A program made the translations under genes and the position numbers. The notes below the pieces were generated by a model. It searched no databases and was not told the origin of the DNA. It saw only the letters and a list, made by a program, of their open reading frames with translations. A stretch of DNA of 64,000 nucleotides from Medicago truncatula (Eukaryota > Streptophyta > Magnoliopsida > Fabales > Fabaceae), in the NCBI RefSeq assembly GCF_003473485.1, contig NC_053046.1:6396001-6460000 (forward strand), written 5' to 3'. Below, piece after piece: positions 44,499 through 56,267 of this stretch (position 1 is its first letter; the number at the start of each line of letters is the position of its first letter).

Positions 44499-44646
44499 TC
44501 GAAGAAAGACACAAAATATTCATATCGTATTTGTCTGGATTATCTGTTCCGGAAACACTAACAATTTGGTCCGGATACGAAATCCATACCAGGGGTAGTT
44601 TTGAAATTTTTGCAGGACGCGCGAGAAGGCAAGAGGGTGGGAAAAG

Positions 44647-47600
44647 TAATAGTCTTATATATTTTATGTAACATCAGTCTATTATTCTTTTCATGTGTAT
44701 TACGTTTAACTATTTTTAAATATATTAGTTTAACTTAAATGCACATTTGCTTTCTATATTTCATTTTATTCTTGATTCTTTTTTATGGTTACATTTTATT
44801 TTATTTTATTCTTGATTCTAATCCCTCACTTCTAAATCCATAATCTTGATCCTCCAATTAAAAATGTTAGACATTATCTTCACTATGAAGTTGAGACTAA
44901 TATTGAACCATGTTAAAAGTGAGATGTTCATGTGACAAGTGAGTTGTTGATGTGGCATTGTTTAGTTGGACTAAAACTTTAAACTTGATGAGATTTTTGA
45001 ACCATGGATGAACTTTCTTTCAAAAATGGTAGTGGCGCATCAACGAATCCAATTCATCCAATTTATAATTACAGGTTCAAAAACGAGGGGATCAAAATTA
45101 TAAATAGGATAAAATAAAATGATTAAAATTGCATTTGTGACTCTGAGTATACATATATCAACTTCAAATACAATTTTCTTTGTCTAAAATTTTACGGGTC
45201 TATGGTGAGATGAAGTTATTAAACAATTTAAAAATTTAAATTAATTTTTTATGAAATAAAAAAACGCTGTAAAATGCAATATTAGAGTTTTAAAAAGAAA
45301 ATTTAAAGATGTTTTTAGCCTTTTTAAACCAATATACATTAGAGGGATAATGGTTGCCCCACACAACAACATTAAAAGTGTAATTTTACATTTTAAAACT
45401 AATAATATATAATAGAATACATAAATAATATTATCTCTATTCATTTTTAAGTGTCATTTTAAAATACTACACTTAAATTAAGAAAAGGATTTTTGACTTT
45501 TTTTTTTTTCTTTCTCTGTTACACCCTGATTTTAATTCACCAATAATTTTTTTTGGACACACTCCATCTTTTCAATAAATTTGATGTGTCGTCTTTCTCC
45601 CATAACAGACAATTGATAGTTGATCTCCATCTCTCCAACATTTTTTTTTCATGCACTCTATCTCTCTTTCAATGAGTCATTCACTCATTCTTCTTTTTTA
45701 ACATTCATAAAAACTTTTTATTTTTTTCATTAAAATTATTCTTTTATTTTGCACTTAAAATTTTTAACAGTGTTACTGATCTTGTTTATAAATTTCAACT
45801 CTTTATAAAATTATTACATAGGTAACAAAAAAAATCGAAGAATTTTAAATTTGCAAATAACAAAAAATAAACTTTATTTAAAAAAACAAACTTAAATTTT
45901 TCAAATAGATAATATTAATTAGATTTATTGAAAAAAGTAAGTAGGAGTAATAGAGAAATGGTGTAATTGGCAATTTATACCTTTAAACCATAAAAAACAA
46001 TTAAATAGAAACACAAAATATGTAGTCAAACAAAGGGAGCATTAAAACAAGATATCATTTTTTTTTGCTAACACTTCAATTTTCATAGAAAGAAGGTCGT
46101 GGTAATACAAAGTTCGATTCAAATTTTTTCTGATGATCTGTCATTTGATGGAGCTCAATATTCATTAACCACGTAGTATATAAAATAATATTGATCAAAA
46201 TTTAACATTTTAAGTCAAACCAATTTAGAATCGTAAACTCACAAACTGCCAAAATAATTGAGAGTTTACCAATTTTATTAGAGTTTCCTTGAATTGGTAT
46301 GAGTTTACTCAGGGCCGTGTGGCCCTGAGCATGGGTTGAGGGGGTGGCAGCCCATGGCACCACACATTTCCAGGGGCATCAAAGTTTTATTTCTAACTTA
46401 TTATATACATGCATCTTAAAATTTTAGCTCTTGTATATTAACACTCATATTATTTTACCCGAGTTTATGTGTATCATTTCTTATCAATTCTCAATCTCTA
46501 ATTTTCCCATCTCAACTTTGTTAACACAAGTCATTGACATTCAAAAACAGCCAAAAGCACAAGTGTCGGTGCCGTATAGATATAATATAGTCTCTTAAGA
46601 GTATGTACCAAACGATTCATTTATCTATTAAATAGTCATACATTTTTTTTATACATATATAGTAAAAAATCAAACAATTCTGCGGATGAGGAGGAAGAAG
46701 TCTCTTTATAGTGGTTTATGAATATAAACATTAATTATGATCCATGTGTGCTATTGTGTAAATCATGCTCTCTTTAGTTATTAAATTCTCAATAATCAAA
46801 TGAAAATGTGCAATAATCTTTCCGGTTCATTTCTTTTATCCTTGTGTATTTTTGGTTAAAAAATATATAGATGTATTATCTTATGATTCGTCCCCTAATT
46901 GTCATATTATCCATAATTTATCAAATGTTACATCCGTAACCAAGAATTTGGCGAGCTCCCTAACCCCTAGAGGGCGTGGGTTCGCTCCATTCTACTCATT
47001 TTTTTTCTTTCTATTGTATTAATAATATTTTTATTCAAAAAAGAGGTCATGTAGGGACTTGAATGAACCGCCGTTCTTTATGTTAGATTCAACAAAATAA
47101 ACCACTACACCAGTCCACAATTTTACTAGTACCTTAAAATTGTTTAATATATATTCTTTGGCAAAATATTTTTCCCATGCTCTGCTAAATTCTTGGCTCC
47201 GCCATCGGACCCGCTCTCATTTTACTAAAAAACAAATTTTTATGTAAGTTAATTTGTTTGTGTAACTTACAAGCGTATGCTCATAAGATTTTAAAAGATA
47301 ACTCGAAAGTTTAACGATCTCATTTGGATGGATTCCAAAGTTTGGCTTTGTTTGACGCTTGTACAAGGTTTTGTTGACCCCCTAATTTGGGTGTGCTTCT
47401 ACTAATTTAAACTATTTATTCTAGCCTAAATATGACATGTACTTTAAAATAAATGTTGGATCCTCTCCTTCATTTTTTTGTCTTCATCTCTCCTGATTTT
47501 CTATCACTCTCTTAATCTTACAATTTCTCTCTTGATTATATTTTTATTTTTTAAAGAAGAAAAAGAGTGAGTTTAAGAAAGAGTTAGAGAGTTCCTTAAA

Positions 47601-47741
47601 AAAAAAAAAAAAGTTAGAGAGTTAAAAGAGGGAGTGAGATAAAAATGAAAGAGATGATCATATCCGTACTTAAACAAATGTTGTTTCTCCGGCCGATTAT
47701 GGTTCAATAGCTGACTATTAGTTATTTCCAATTATTAGATA
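44647..47741. other. intergenic, transposon-like scraps
   Basis: No supported gene. 46310-47205 begins ctcagggccgtgtggcc and includes B-box-like gggttcgctcc (46979) and agtccaca/cttggctccgcc phrases. These are typical of old DNA transposons or SINEs, but no ends or duplications could be fixed. Confidence 0.4.
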
Positions 47742-48022
47742 CTTCCTCTGTCGTAAATTATAAGTTGTTTTGACCGTTTCGCACAAATTGAGAAATTAAA
47801 TCAATTGTGTAAGAGAAATTATGAGTAATTATACAAAATTATCCTTTATTAATAATATTGGACATAAAAAGTTAAAGAATTAAAAGAAGAAAGCAAAATA
47901 AATAGTTAAGGGTATAATAGAAAAAATAACATTAATATTTAATTAGTATTGTAAAACGATTTATAATTTAAGATAAACTGTTTTTTTTTCCTTTCTAAAC
48001 AACTTATTTGGAACGGATGGAG
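47742..48022. mobile_element. Stowaway-like MITE
   Basis: The left end cttcctctgtcgtaaattat and the right end (reverse complement ctccatccgttccaaataag) are Stowaway-type. TA dinucleotides flank both sides (47740-47741 and 48023-48024). It is 281 bp. Confidence 0.75.
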
Positions 48023-48181
48023 TATCATTATATTTCAACAATAGTATATAGGAGCTCCTGAGCTTGGATGGGTGGGAGACCATCCATGGCCCAATTTTTT
48101 TAGGGGACCAATTTTTTTTTTATTTTTACTTAATAGTTAGTGGTATGTGTGTGCGCGCATATATATATATATATATATATG

Positions 48182-48476
48182 AGATTTGCTAGAACACACC
48201 CACTAGTTTTTATGTGGGAGTGTTTTAGCAAGCTACACCTTAAGATGTATTTAACTACTTTTTAGTTGTAACTTGCTAAAACACACCTTCTAAAAAATAA
48301 GTAGGTGAATCCTAGCAAATGCCTATAGGAGTTGCTAACATACAACCACTTATTTTTTAGAATGTTTGTTTTAGCAATATTCACCTTAAGGTGTATTTAA
48401 CAACTTTTTAGTTATATCTTTGCTAAAATACACCTTAATAAAAACTAGTGGGTGTATCCTAGGAGACCCCTATATA
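48182..48476. mobile_element. perfectly spaced foldback element beside an (AT)n tract
   Basis: The left half has gctagaacacacccactagt, ttttagcaag, caccttaag and aactactttttagtt. The right half has the same blocks inverted (aacaactttttagtt, caccttaaggtg, ttgctaaaatacacc, actagtgggtgtatcctag). The middle has ttctaaaaaataagtaggtg facing caccacttattttttagaa-like sequence. An (AT)11 tract at 48159-48181 abuts it. Confidence 0.6.
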
Positions 48477-48488
48477 TATATAGAGAGA

Positions 48489-49243
48489 GGGTGTATCAAG
48501 TTATTTAATCACTATCATGTTATTTAATTTTTATAAATGTAGGTAATCTTTTCACACCTTCATCTCTCACGTCTGTTCCTATTCTGTACTTATCCCCCTT
48601 TATTTCTCTTGCCGTCAATTGTATCCATTTTTGCAGTTTTTCCTTCAAATTTCACTTCGTGGGGTTCCATCGTGCTTATTCCCTTTCTTCTTCTTCTTTC
48701 TCTGTATCAACTCTATTCTTTAAAAAAATAAAAAATAAAAACTCATGACTTTTGTTGATACAAAAAAAAAAAAAAAAAACTCATGACCTTTGTTGAACCA
48801 AAAATAAAATCACGACTTCTGAAGCAAACTATTTTTAATTTTATACAAAAAATTGGATTTGTAACTATGGTACTCAACAAGTTTTGGTTGTGAATTCCAT
48901 CGTGAAACAAATACAAATAGCTGTAAAGATTTGTAAAACAAGATTTGTTAATTGGATCTCTTTTTATGGCAATTGGATGGTTGGATGTTTGAATTCGATG
49001 GTAGAATAATTTGTGCATCATCAAATTTGTTCCCCTTTATATTCTTATTTGCTGATGTGAATGGAAGAACAAAAATGGAAGAAAGGAAAGAAAGAAAAAA
49101 CGAAGGAATGATGCGATGAAAGAGAAAGAGAGCACATTAACATTTTGAACAAGTAAATCCATTTGAACCGTCAGATCAGATCCAATGGTCACCATTTGAT
49201 CATCTCACCCTCTCATTATAACACTCCTCTCATTTGATACACC
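48489..49243. mobile_element. DNA transposon-like element with gggtgtatcaa ends
   Basis: Left agggtgtatcaa and right ttgatacaccct are inverted repeats of at least 12 bp, both next to tatatatatata tracts. The 755-bp interior has no conserved coding frame. Confidence 0.5.
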
Positions 49244-52200
49244 CTTTATATATATATAGGTTAACTAAATTTTTTCGTCCTTACAAACTCAAATTTATTG
49301 AATTATCCTTAAACTTCTAAATTTTTTAATGTTTTTTTGTGTGAATATTATTAGAACATTAGAAAAAGTTCTTTTACAAAAAAAAAAAAAAAAATCAAGA
49401 TAAAAATAAGGAAAATTTGGACCGAAAATCAAACTTTTTGCTCATTTTTTGTAGAAGAACTTTTTATAATGTATTATGAAGAAAAAAATTATTCAAAAAA
49501 TTGAATAGGTTAAGGATAATTAAGCAAATTTAAATATAATAGGAACTACAATCTCGTGTTGGAAACTTTTACTAAGACGTAAACATGTCACTTCTTTTTT
49601 ATGAGAATGAAAAGCACAAGTTGGTACCCTATATGGATGTTGATTTCTGAAAAGTCCAAAAAATTATGTTTCGTTGTCGTCAAATTAAAATTAAATGGAG
49701 ATTCCTGTAGTATATTGATCATAACTTGCCAATAACTCCTTTTAAGATGGTTGTTGAATTTATGAAAACTAGAATCAATGAGTAGTGCTGGCTAATTACA
49801 TAGGGTTTGGCTTAATATTGATGTATCAAATCATATAGTACTAGAAGATTTGACAAAAAATGCATACAATTAAACAAGTTCAAATTTGAGTTTCTACAAC
49901 GGGGAACATTACGGCCAAGCCTAATTATTGAGCTTTTAGAGTATCCTAGCGAACCGTTATGTTTCCAACTTCTATAATTTAGCTCATTCTAAACCTAAAA
50001 ATTAGTATTTCATTAGGATTGGTTAGAGTAATGTCAAGATATAAGATTAATTGAGTAGTTAGGCGGTATCATGTAGGCATCAATATAAAAGATAATTATG
50101 AGACATAGGAGTATTATTCTATGTTGACATATCTCTTTATTTTTGGGAATGATTTTTTGGTATTATGTTGACATAGGAATTATATTCTATGTTGACATAG
50201 GAGTTATAATTTATATGTAACTTATAAAACGTTAAAAGAGTTGTTAGAAGATTATGATTAAAAGAGAAATGAACTCTAATGATGTATTTTAAAATTATGC
50301 TTTAGCATAATATGGTTTAGTTTAAAGAGCTCGCTGGGATGTAATATCTCCCCCTCATAGTTATTTTTTCCAAATGACATTGAAGAAGAAAGAACATTGT
50401 TTTTCAGATGTTGTAGTTTAATTATTTGTATTGTAGTGTTTACGGTAGCTTTGTTATTGTTATTGAAAACTCATGACTTATTCTTTGGTTTTAACGTAAT
50501 TGTACAAGTCTGTTATGTAAATTAAATCAAATTCTTGTCATAATCTATTACCGATATGAAGTACTTTGTATTATATATATTCTAGATCATAATATAAAGT
50601 CTTACGTAATATCAATAAAACGAGTCATTCTCAAACATTTCTGAAAATAACCAAACACAGGCAAATAAGAATAATGAGAAAGCCATCAAATCACAAGACA
50701 TTTGAAACCAGTTAACGACGAAGTCAATATTTCATTAGTTTGTCAATCTTTAAATTAGTTGTGTTTTTTTTAACTTTTCAACCTAATATGTGAGAGTGTA
50801 GGCAGTGACGGATACAAAAATACTGATGTGTCGGAGCAAAATTTTATATGATAAATATTTATTGAAAATTTTTAACAATACAAAAGTGATATAATAATAA
50901 CATCATTATCATCATTGAGAAAAATATTTGAGATTATAAATATTATCCTATTATATATTAGAAAAAATAAAGATTCATCAACATCTATAAATTAAAATTG
51001 TTTTTTACGTGTCTTTATATTTAAAAAATATGGTAGAAATTATTCAAAATTTCATCTAAAATGCATTTACGTATTCGATTTTATAAAATTCATGAGCAAA
51101 CACTTTTTTATGATATAAATTTCCATTTAACTGAGACAATCTATTATTTTAGGAATGGACAATCATTAAAAAATCAAAGACTTAACAAATATAATCGGAA
51201 GAATAGTGAGAACAGTTGCCCATAATCTAGTGTACCTGGATCCGTGGTTGGGTGCACATTGGTAAAGAAAAATTTGTAGAAAATGTTATAGAGTGTCCTA
51301 AAAACATTTATTAAAAGATAAATTTAAAATTTTTGTCTTCATATTGATAAATTCAATCAAATCAACTTTTTAGAAATCTAAAATTTATTGTTTTCAATAT
51401 AAATTTTTTATTTTTTTGTTTGCTTTTTTTTTTTTTTTAACTAATGTGAGGGACGCATACACGTTGGCACTTGTGCAGGATCGTGCCCCACTTTGTTTTT
51501 GCTTTCATTGGTACCCTTCCTATATATTCATTGTTCTCCATCAACAGTCCAACAATTATATATGTACTGTAGTATTAATTATCAATAGTGTATAGTATCT
51601 CACTAAATCTTTTTAAGAAATCTCACTAAAACTAACAACTTGTACCAAAAAAAGAAAGTAACATTCAACCAAGAATTAGTTTTAGTGAGGTACTATACAC
51701 TATTTAGTCAATATTTTCTTCAATTTATCAAAGCCAAAGAAGATATTTCATTGATAATCGTCAAAGTAGAGAATGTATATCTTATTTAAAAATAAGAGAA
51801 CTCACAAATAATTATAAATATGTATTGTTTGAAATTTATATGTATATATTACCCCTACTATTCAAAAAATTTAGATCCATCATTAATTAATATCTTTGAG
51901 TTGAGCACAATACATGGCCTTATGCTGCTTGTGCCCGACTGAATTCGCCTATTACATAAAAGAAAATGTTAACTATAGTGCCCCGAAACACTAACTAATA
52001 AGAAAAACTAAAATAAAAATTTTACATTGAAAAGTAAAATGTTCAACTTTATAAAAATCAAAAAATCATTTTTATAAAAGAATCTATTTTTCCTTCCTTA
52101 ACTAATGTCATGAGAACACCGATAACATAAGCCTTCCATAAACTATCTACTTCTAAATTACTAACATTCTCCATTATCTACTAAACTTTTATTAAGATAT

Positions 52201-55191
52201 TTTATTTTCTCCATGACCCAACCAACAAAACCATGTGTAAGAATAAAGAATACATAATTGACAGGGTGGATGCGAAGGTTATACTTAGAAAGAACACTTG
52301 GGAAGTCAATATTCCACGTGGGTAGGGAGGGCCCTAAAGTTAAAGTATCATCATAAAATAAAAGTGAGTGAAGTAAAAGAATAGTGCACAAGATCCAAGA
52401 AAATTGGTTACCGTACCTTAGTGACGCAATTCTATTCTATTCAGTGTAAATGTAGTTGTTTGTGCCCATTAGGCATTAGCTACTTCCTTCATTTATACAC
52501 CACCCTTGTAGCTAGCTCCATTGTCATCTCTCACTCAACACTACTATTGTCCTCAACAACTACCACTCCAATGCATTTTTTTCCCCTAATTACTTCATAT
52601 ACCCCCCTTCTAGTACATCCTCTAACCGCCCCCAACCCAAAACAGATAAACCTCCTATTCTTTATCTTACCTTAGTCACTGACATTATTTCACCATTTTA
52701 GAACGTTTCACTATCAAAACGGTTGATAAATATCAAATCAGCTTAAGAATTGAATACATGGGCCCACGCCACCCCATCCATCTCTTTCTTCTTTATGATC
52801 CATCATTGTGTAAAATTTTACTGATGCCACCTTCTCTTTCTAGTTCCCACATGCTTTTGTACCTTCAATCTTCGTTTTAGCTACCAATTACCATTTTAAT
52901 TCACATTTTACTTTTTTGGATCGTACTTTACTTCTTAGCTATCCATCCATATATGGTTGCCAATTGCACAATATGTGCATATTTTATTTTAATATCTCTA
53001 GGTATAGGATCCTATAGAAACTTCCCTTAATAATTATGCATCAATATTTTATTTTGCCAAATTATAACATCATTTGGCATTGTATCCAATATAGGAATAG
53101 GAACCTACCCTTAATGATATCAAAATTATCAATATCTATAGATGCTGGCTTTAGCCTACAAATAAAGGTATTTCGAGACAAAATAAAATAATGAGTGGCT
53201 ATGAAGTCTCTATAAAAGAAAATTAAAAGTACTGAATTTTGAATATATTTTTTGGTACATGGTACCTAATTAAGGTTAGAAATTGTTAAGTTGATTATTG
53301 TGGGGGACGACAGTAAAGAGATGTTGATTTTTTGTGTGGATATGAAACACTATTACATCTGTGAATTACATTCTGCATCAAAAACTTGTCGTGATGTGTG
53401 TCATATACTAAAGAATATCCGGGGGCCCCTACTTGATGATTAGAAGATAAAACTATCTTGCATTAATTTGAATTAGCTTCCTTTGTTTTCTTGTCTTACC
53501 TATTCCTAGTTATTGACAATTGTCATCACTATTCAAAAATGTGTTTTCTTATAGACACGCACGGGCAAATGTTTGCGACCTAACATAAAGATTAATAAAA
53601 GAAATATTGTCACACAGCCCAATGATCATATCTTATCTATATATATATACACATACACACCATAGTACTACCCACTGAAAATTTGCCTTCTAATTAAACA
53701 CGAGTTAAAAACTATGTTTTATCTTTCTTCTTTTAGTACATAAAATAGTCCTTCAAAAATGGGGGTAAAATAGGGAAGTAAAAAATGTCCTTCAAAAATG
53801 TGAAAAAGATAGATTTTGCAAGAATGAAGATTCTCCTGCGCGGAATGAAGATATGATATCTTAACCGAATCATACCCTCGTTGATACGAAATATGCAATG
53901 ATTATAGGATAACGGAAAGTAACAGTGCGAGTCATGAAAAATTGCTTTGCTTGCTGCAAAAGTATGTATCGAGTGAGTCTGTTTCTCACTCCATGACCAT
54001 GATCCCCAAAACCAACCCACAATCACATCATGAAGTCCACACACTATGAGGCAGAGGAATCTTAATCCTAACCCCATGTGCTACCCCTATAAACCATTGC
54101 CCCTTAATACTATACTAGTACCCCCCCCTAACCTAACTAGTACGACGTGACAATCACGTTCCTACCGCGTTACTTGCAAAAATCATTATCAAAAATTTCA
54201 TAACTAAAACGACGGCCAAATCAATACCAATATGCAATTGCAATAATCTAGCACTAACAGGGACCAAACAAATGTAGTATATACTATAGATTATTCTTTT
54301 TCTGAAGGAGACTATAGATTATTCTTCTCCTCTCACTTTTGCAGCAGTTTATAGTGACAAATTAAATTAAACAAAACAAAACAGTTGAATTTCTAGAATT
54401 TGAATTCTGATTGATCAAAATTCTACCAAATAGTTTCATCTTTATGTATTTGTTTATATACAATAACAAATATTCCCCCATTTTTCACTCATGTACTGAT
54501 TTTGTTGTACTTGGTGAAAGTAGAGTGGATTTGGTAGATTTAGTTCCAAAATTGGAAGACTCTTCTCACATGGGGTGAGGGTAATAAGATCAATTTTTCT
54601 CATCGTCTCTAACACGTGCCCGTAACTTACACGCCATTGCCAATCCCAACAATCACTCTTTCAACCCAGATTCTTCACTATGCGTTGCGTTGGTTAATTT
54701 TCTTCCTTTTACCATTTTCACTTTTTGCAATTTTTTATACATACTCCACTGAAATCATAATCTGTATGAATAAAAAAAACAAAAGAAAAAAGAGGATATG
54801 CAATCATACAATCACTGACTTTGTTGTACCTTTTTAATGGCAAAGGTTAAAATAAAGAAACGGACACGGATTTTAAGGGAGAGAGCATAAAATATATGAA
54901 TCATGAAATCATCGTTTTGTTCTTCATTGAGTGAATTTACAGAAATTCTGCACAATTAAGCTTCGTAAAAACCCATTCAAAGAACCAACCAACGAAACTA
55001 CCTTAATTTCTTTTTCTTCCATAATTAACCCAAATATTATTAAATCTATACACTAAATAATTAAAGAGTAATCTCAAACTGACATTAAACATAGATTAAA
55101 TTCAAATTCAAATACCTAAACTAAAATGTCAGCAAAGTGGAAAGTTCGAACTTTTCGAACAGATGCTACATCATAATGTTATTGTTAACGT
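49244..55191. other. long intergenic stretch, no gene recognised
   Basis: 49260-49550 resembles the interior of the MULE-type element at 61731-62599 (cttacaaactcaaattt, aaaagttctttta, ggataattaagcaaattt). Near 50100-50210, tctatgttgacata is repeated. 52421-52675 and 53733-54077 are low-complexity frames without family features. The last about 100 bp before 55192 form the 3' flank of the KRP gene. Confidence 0.45.
51584..51704. repeat. short foldback repeat
   Basis: aatagtgtatagtatctcac at the left pairs with gtgaggtactatacactatt at the right, one mismatch in 20, with an inner pair of ctcactaaaactaa and ttagttttagtgag. It is about 121 bp, likely a tiny MITE. Confidence 0.6.
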
Positions 55192-56267
55192 TCATGGCTT
55201 CAACTGAACCCACTCGTAGCGTCCTTCCAACGGAACATCCTTCACAATATCATAATTATACCTTCAAAATCATTTTTCAACAATCATAATCTGAGTTTTG
55301 AAAAATAAAGCAGAAATATATATAGAGAAAATGAATATTGAACTTACTTTTCTTGAAACTTTTTCTGAATGTTTTTCTCAGCAGCAGAGAAAAATTCTTC
55401 AAGCTCAAATCCCGTTGGCATATTTTTTGGAGATGAAATCGGACGGTTAGAATTTGTTTCCATCGACTCAAACTCGTTTGAACGAGAACGACTCATCTCT
55501 CTCCTACACTCACAAAATATTCTGTTTCAGAATTTTGTTATGAAATGAAAATGTGAACGCGTAAAGTTAGTTATACACACACACACACACACACATATGA
55601 GAGAGAAGAATCAAATCAGTTACTAAGATTTTGAACGGAAAAAATTGTGGCTGTTAGAAACATATCATTTATTTCATCATGTTTATTTTTTTTTTTTCCT
55701 AACTCAAAAACTGTAACTAACTTAAAGAATCCAAAGCAAATTCAAATTTCAAAAACCTCTGAAATTCTTCTTCACTGTAATTGCACGTCGACGTTTCAAC
55801 TTGCGCGCTCTCCACCTGTAAATAGAAACGTTTAATGCGTTAGCGATACATTAAATTTAGTAAAAATGAGAATAAAATTAATTACTGAAGAAAAAAACGT
55901 GACAAGTACTGAAATTAATTAAGAAGTTCAAGAAAATCTATAAATAAAGGCATTAAATTGTTCATTTCAGTTCATGAAATTCAAATTGAATTTCTCTAAC
56001 CTCTAGATCTAACGATTTGATCCTTTCTTCATCGAGTTGAACGGATCCATTGCTTGAACAACAGGAAGCTGGAAATTCTTCTTCGGAGATATCACCGGAG
56101 GATTTTTCCTCCTTTTCCGGCTGCGGAAGAATTGTCGGCGTTGAGAATTTACGGTTGTTGATTTTTCTTCTCTTTGAAGTTTTTGGAGATGAAGTTGTAG
56201 CTTCTTCCATGGCTAATGCAGCTTGAGCGCGAGTCCTGACACCTATTACCTGAGAAGAAATCTCCAT
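55192..56267 (-). CDS. Kip-related CDK inhibitor (KRP/ICK), 4 exons, 183 aa
   Basis: Exons on the minus strand: 56001-56267, 55757-55815, 55348-55503, 55192-55261; total 552 bp, with GT-AG introns and consistent phases. The N-terminus has SSQVIGVRTRA, a motif of plant KRPs. Residues 31-40 (SKRRKINNRK) are a likely nuclear signal. KSLDLE..ESAQVETSTCN (residues 85-101) is a second conserved KRP motif. The C-terminal CDK/cyclin-binding box (about residues 138-183) reads MPTGFELEEFFSAAEKNIQK, then KFQEKYNYDIVKDVPLEGRY and EWVQLKP. The length fits the family. KRPs bind CDKA and D-type cyclins in the nucleus to slow the G1/S step and promote endoreduplication. No frame break or missing motif is seen, so it should be functional. 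The leader upstream of 56267 is GA-rich (gagagagaaagaaaga near 56383). Confidence 0.93.
55575..55594. repeat. (AC)n microsatellite in a KRP intron
   Basis: About ten AC units in intron 2 of the KRP gene, followed by an atgagagagaaga stretch. Confidence 0.85.

Larger units (their letters stand above)
42423..44646. mobile_element. MULE-like element carrying a small ORF and hairpins
   Basis: The left end ttttttccaccc..gcttttcctcgcacgcc resembles the reverse complement of the right end cttttcccaccc..gccttctcgcgcgtcc. Both are followed inward by ac(c/t)cctggt(a/c)tg(a/g)atttcg. The interior repeats tccgga-type motifs (near 42495, 42550, 42795, 44120, 44150, 44525, 44565). It encodes a PB1-like N-terminal transposase fragment at 42966. 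A 9-bp duplication was not found, so the exact ends are provisional. Confidence 0.5.

Noticed and set aside
53733-54077. 114-residue minus-strand frame
   Set aside because: Tryptophan- and phenylalanine-rich, no recognised domain, no splice or promoter context. Likely chance.
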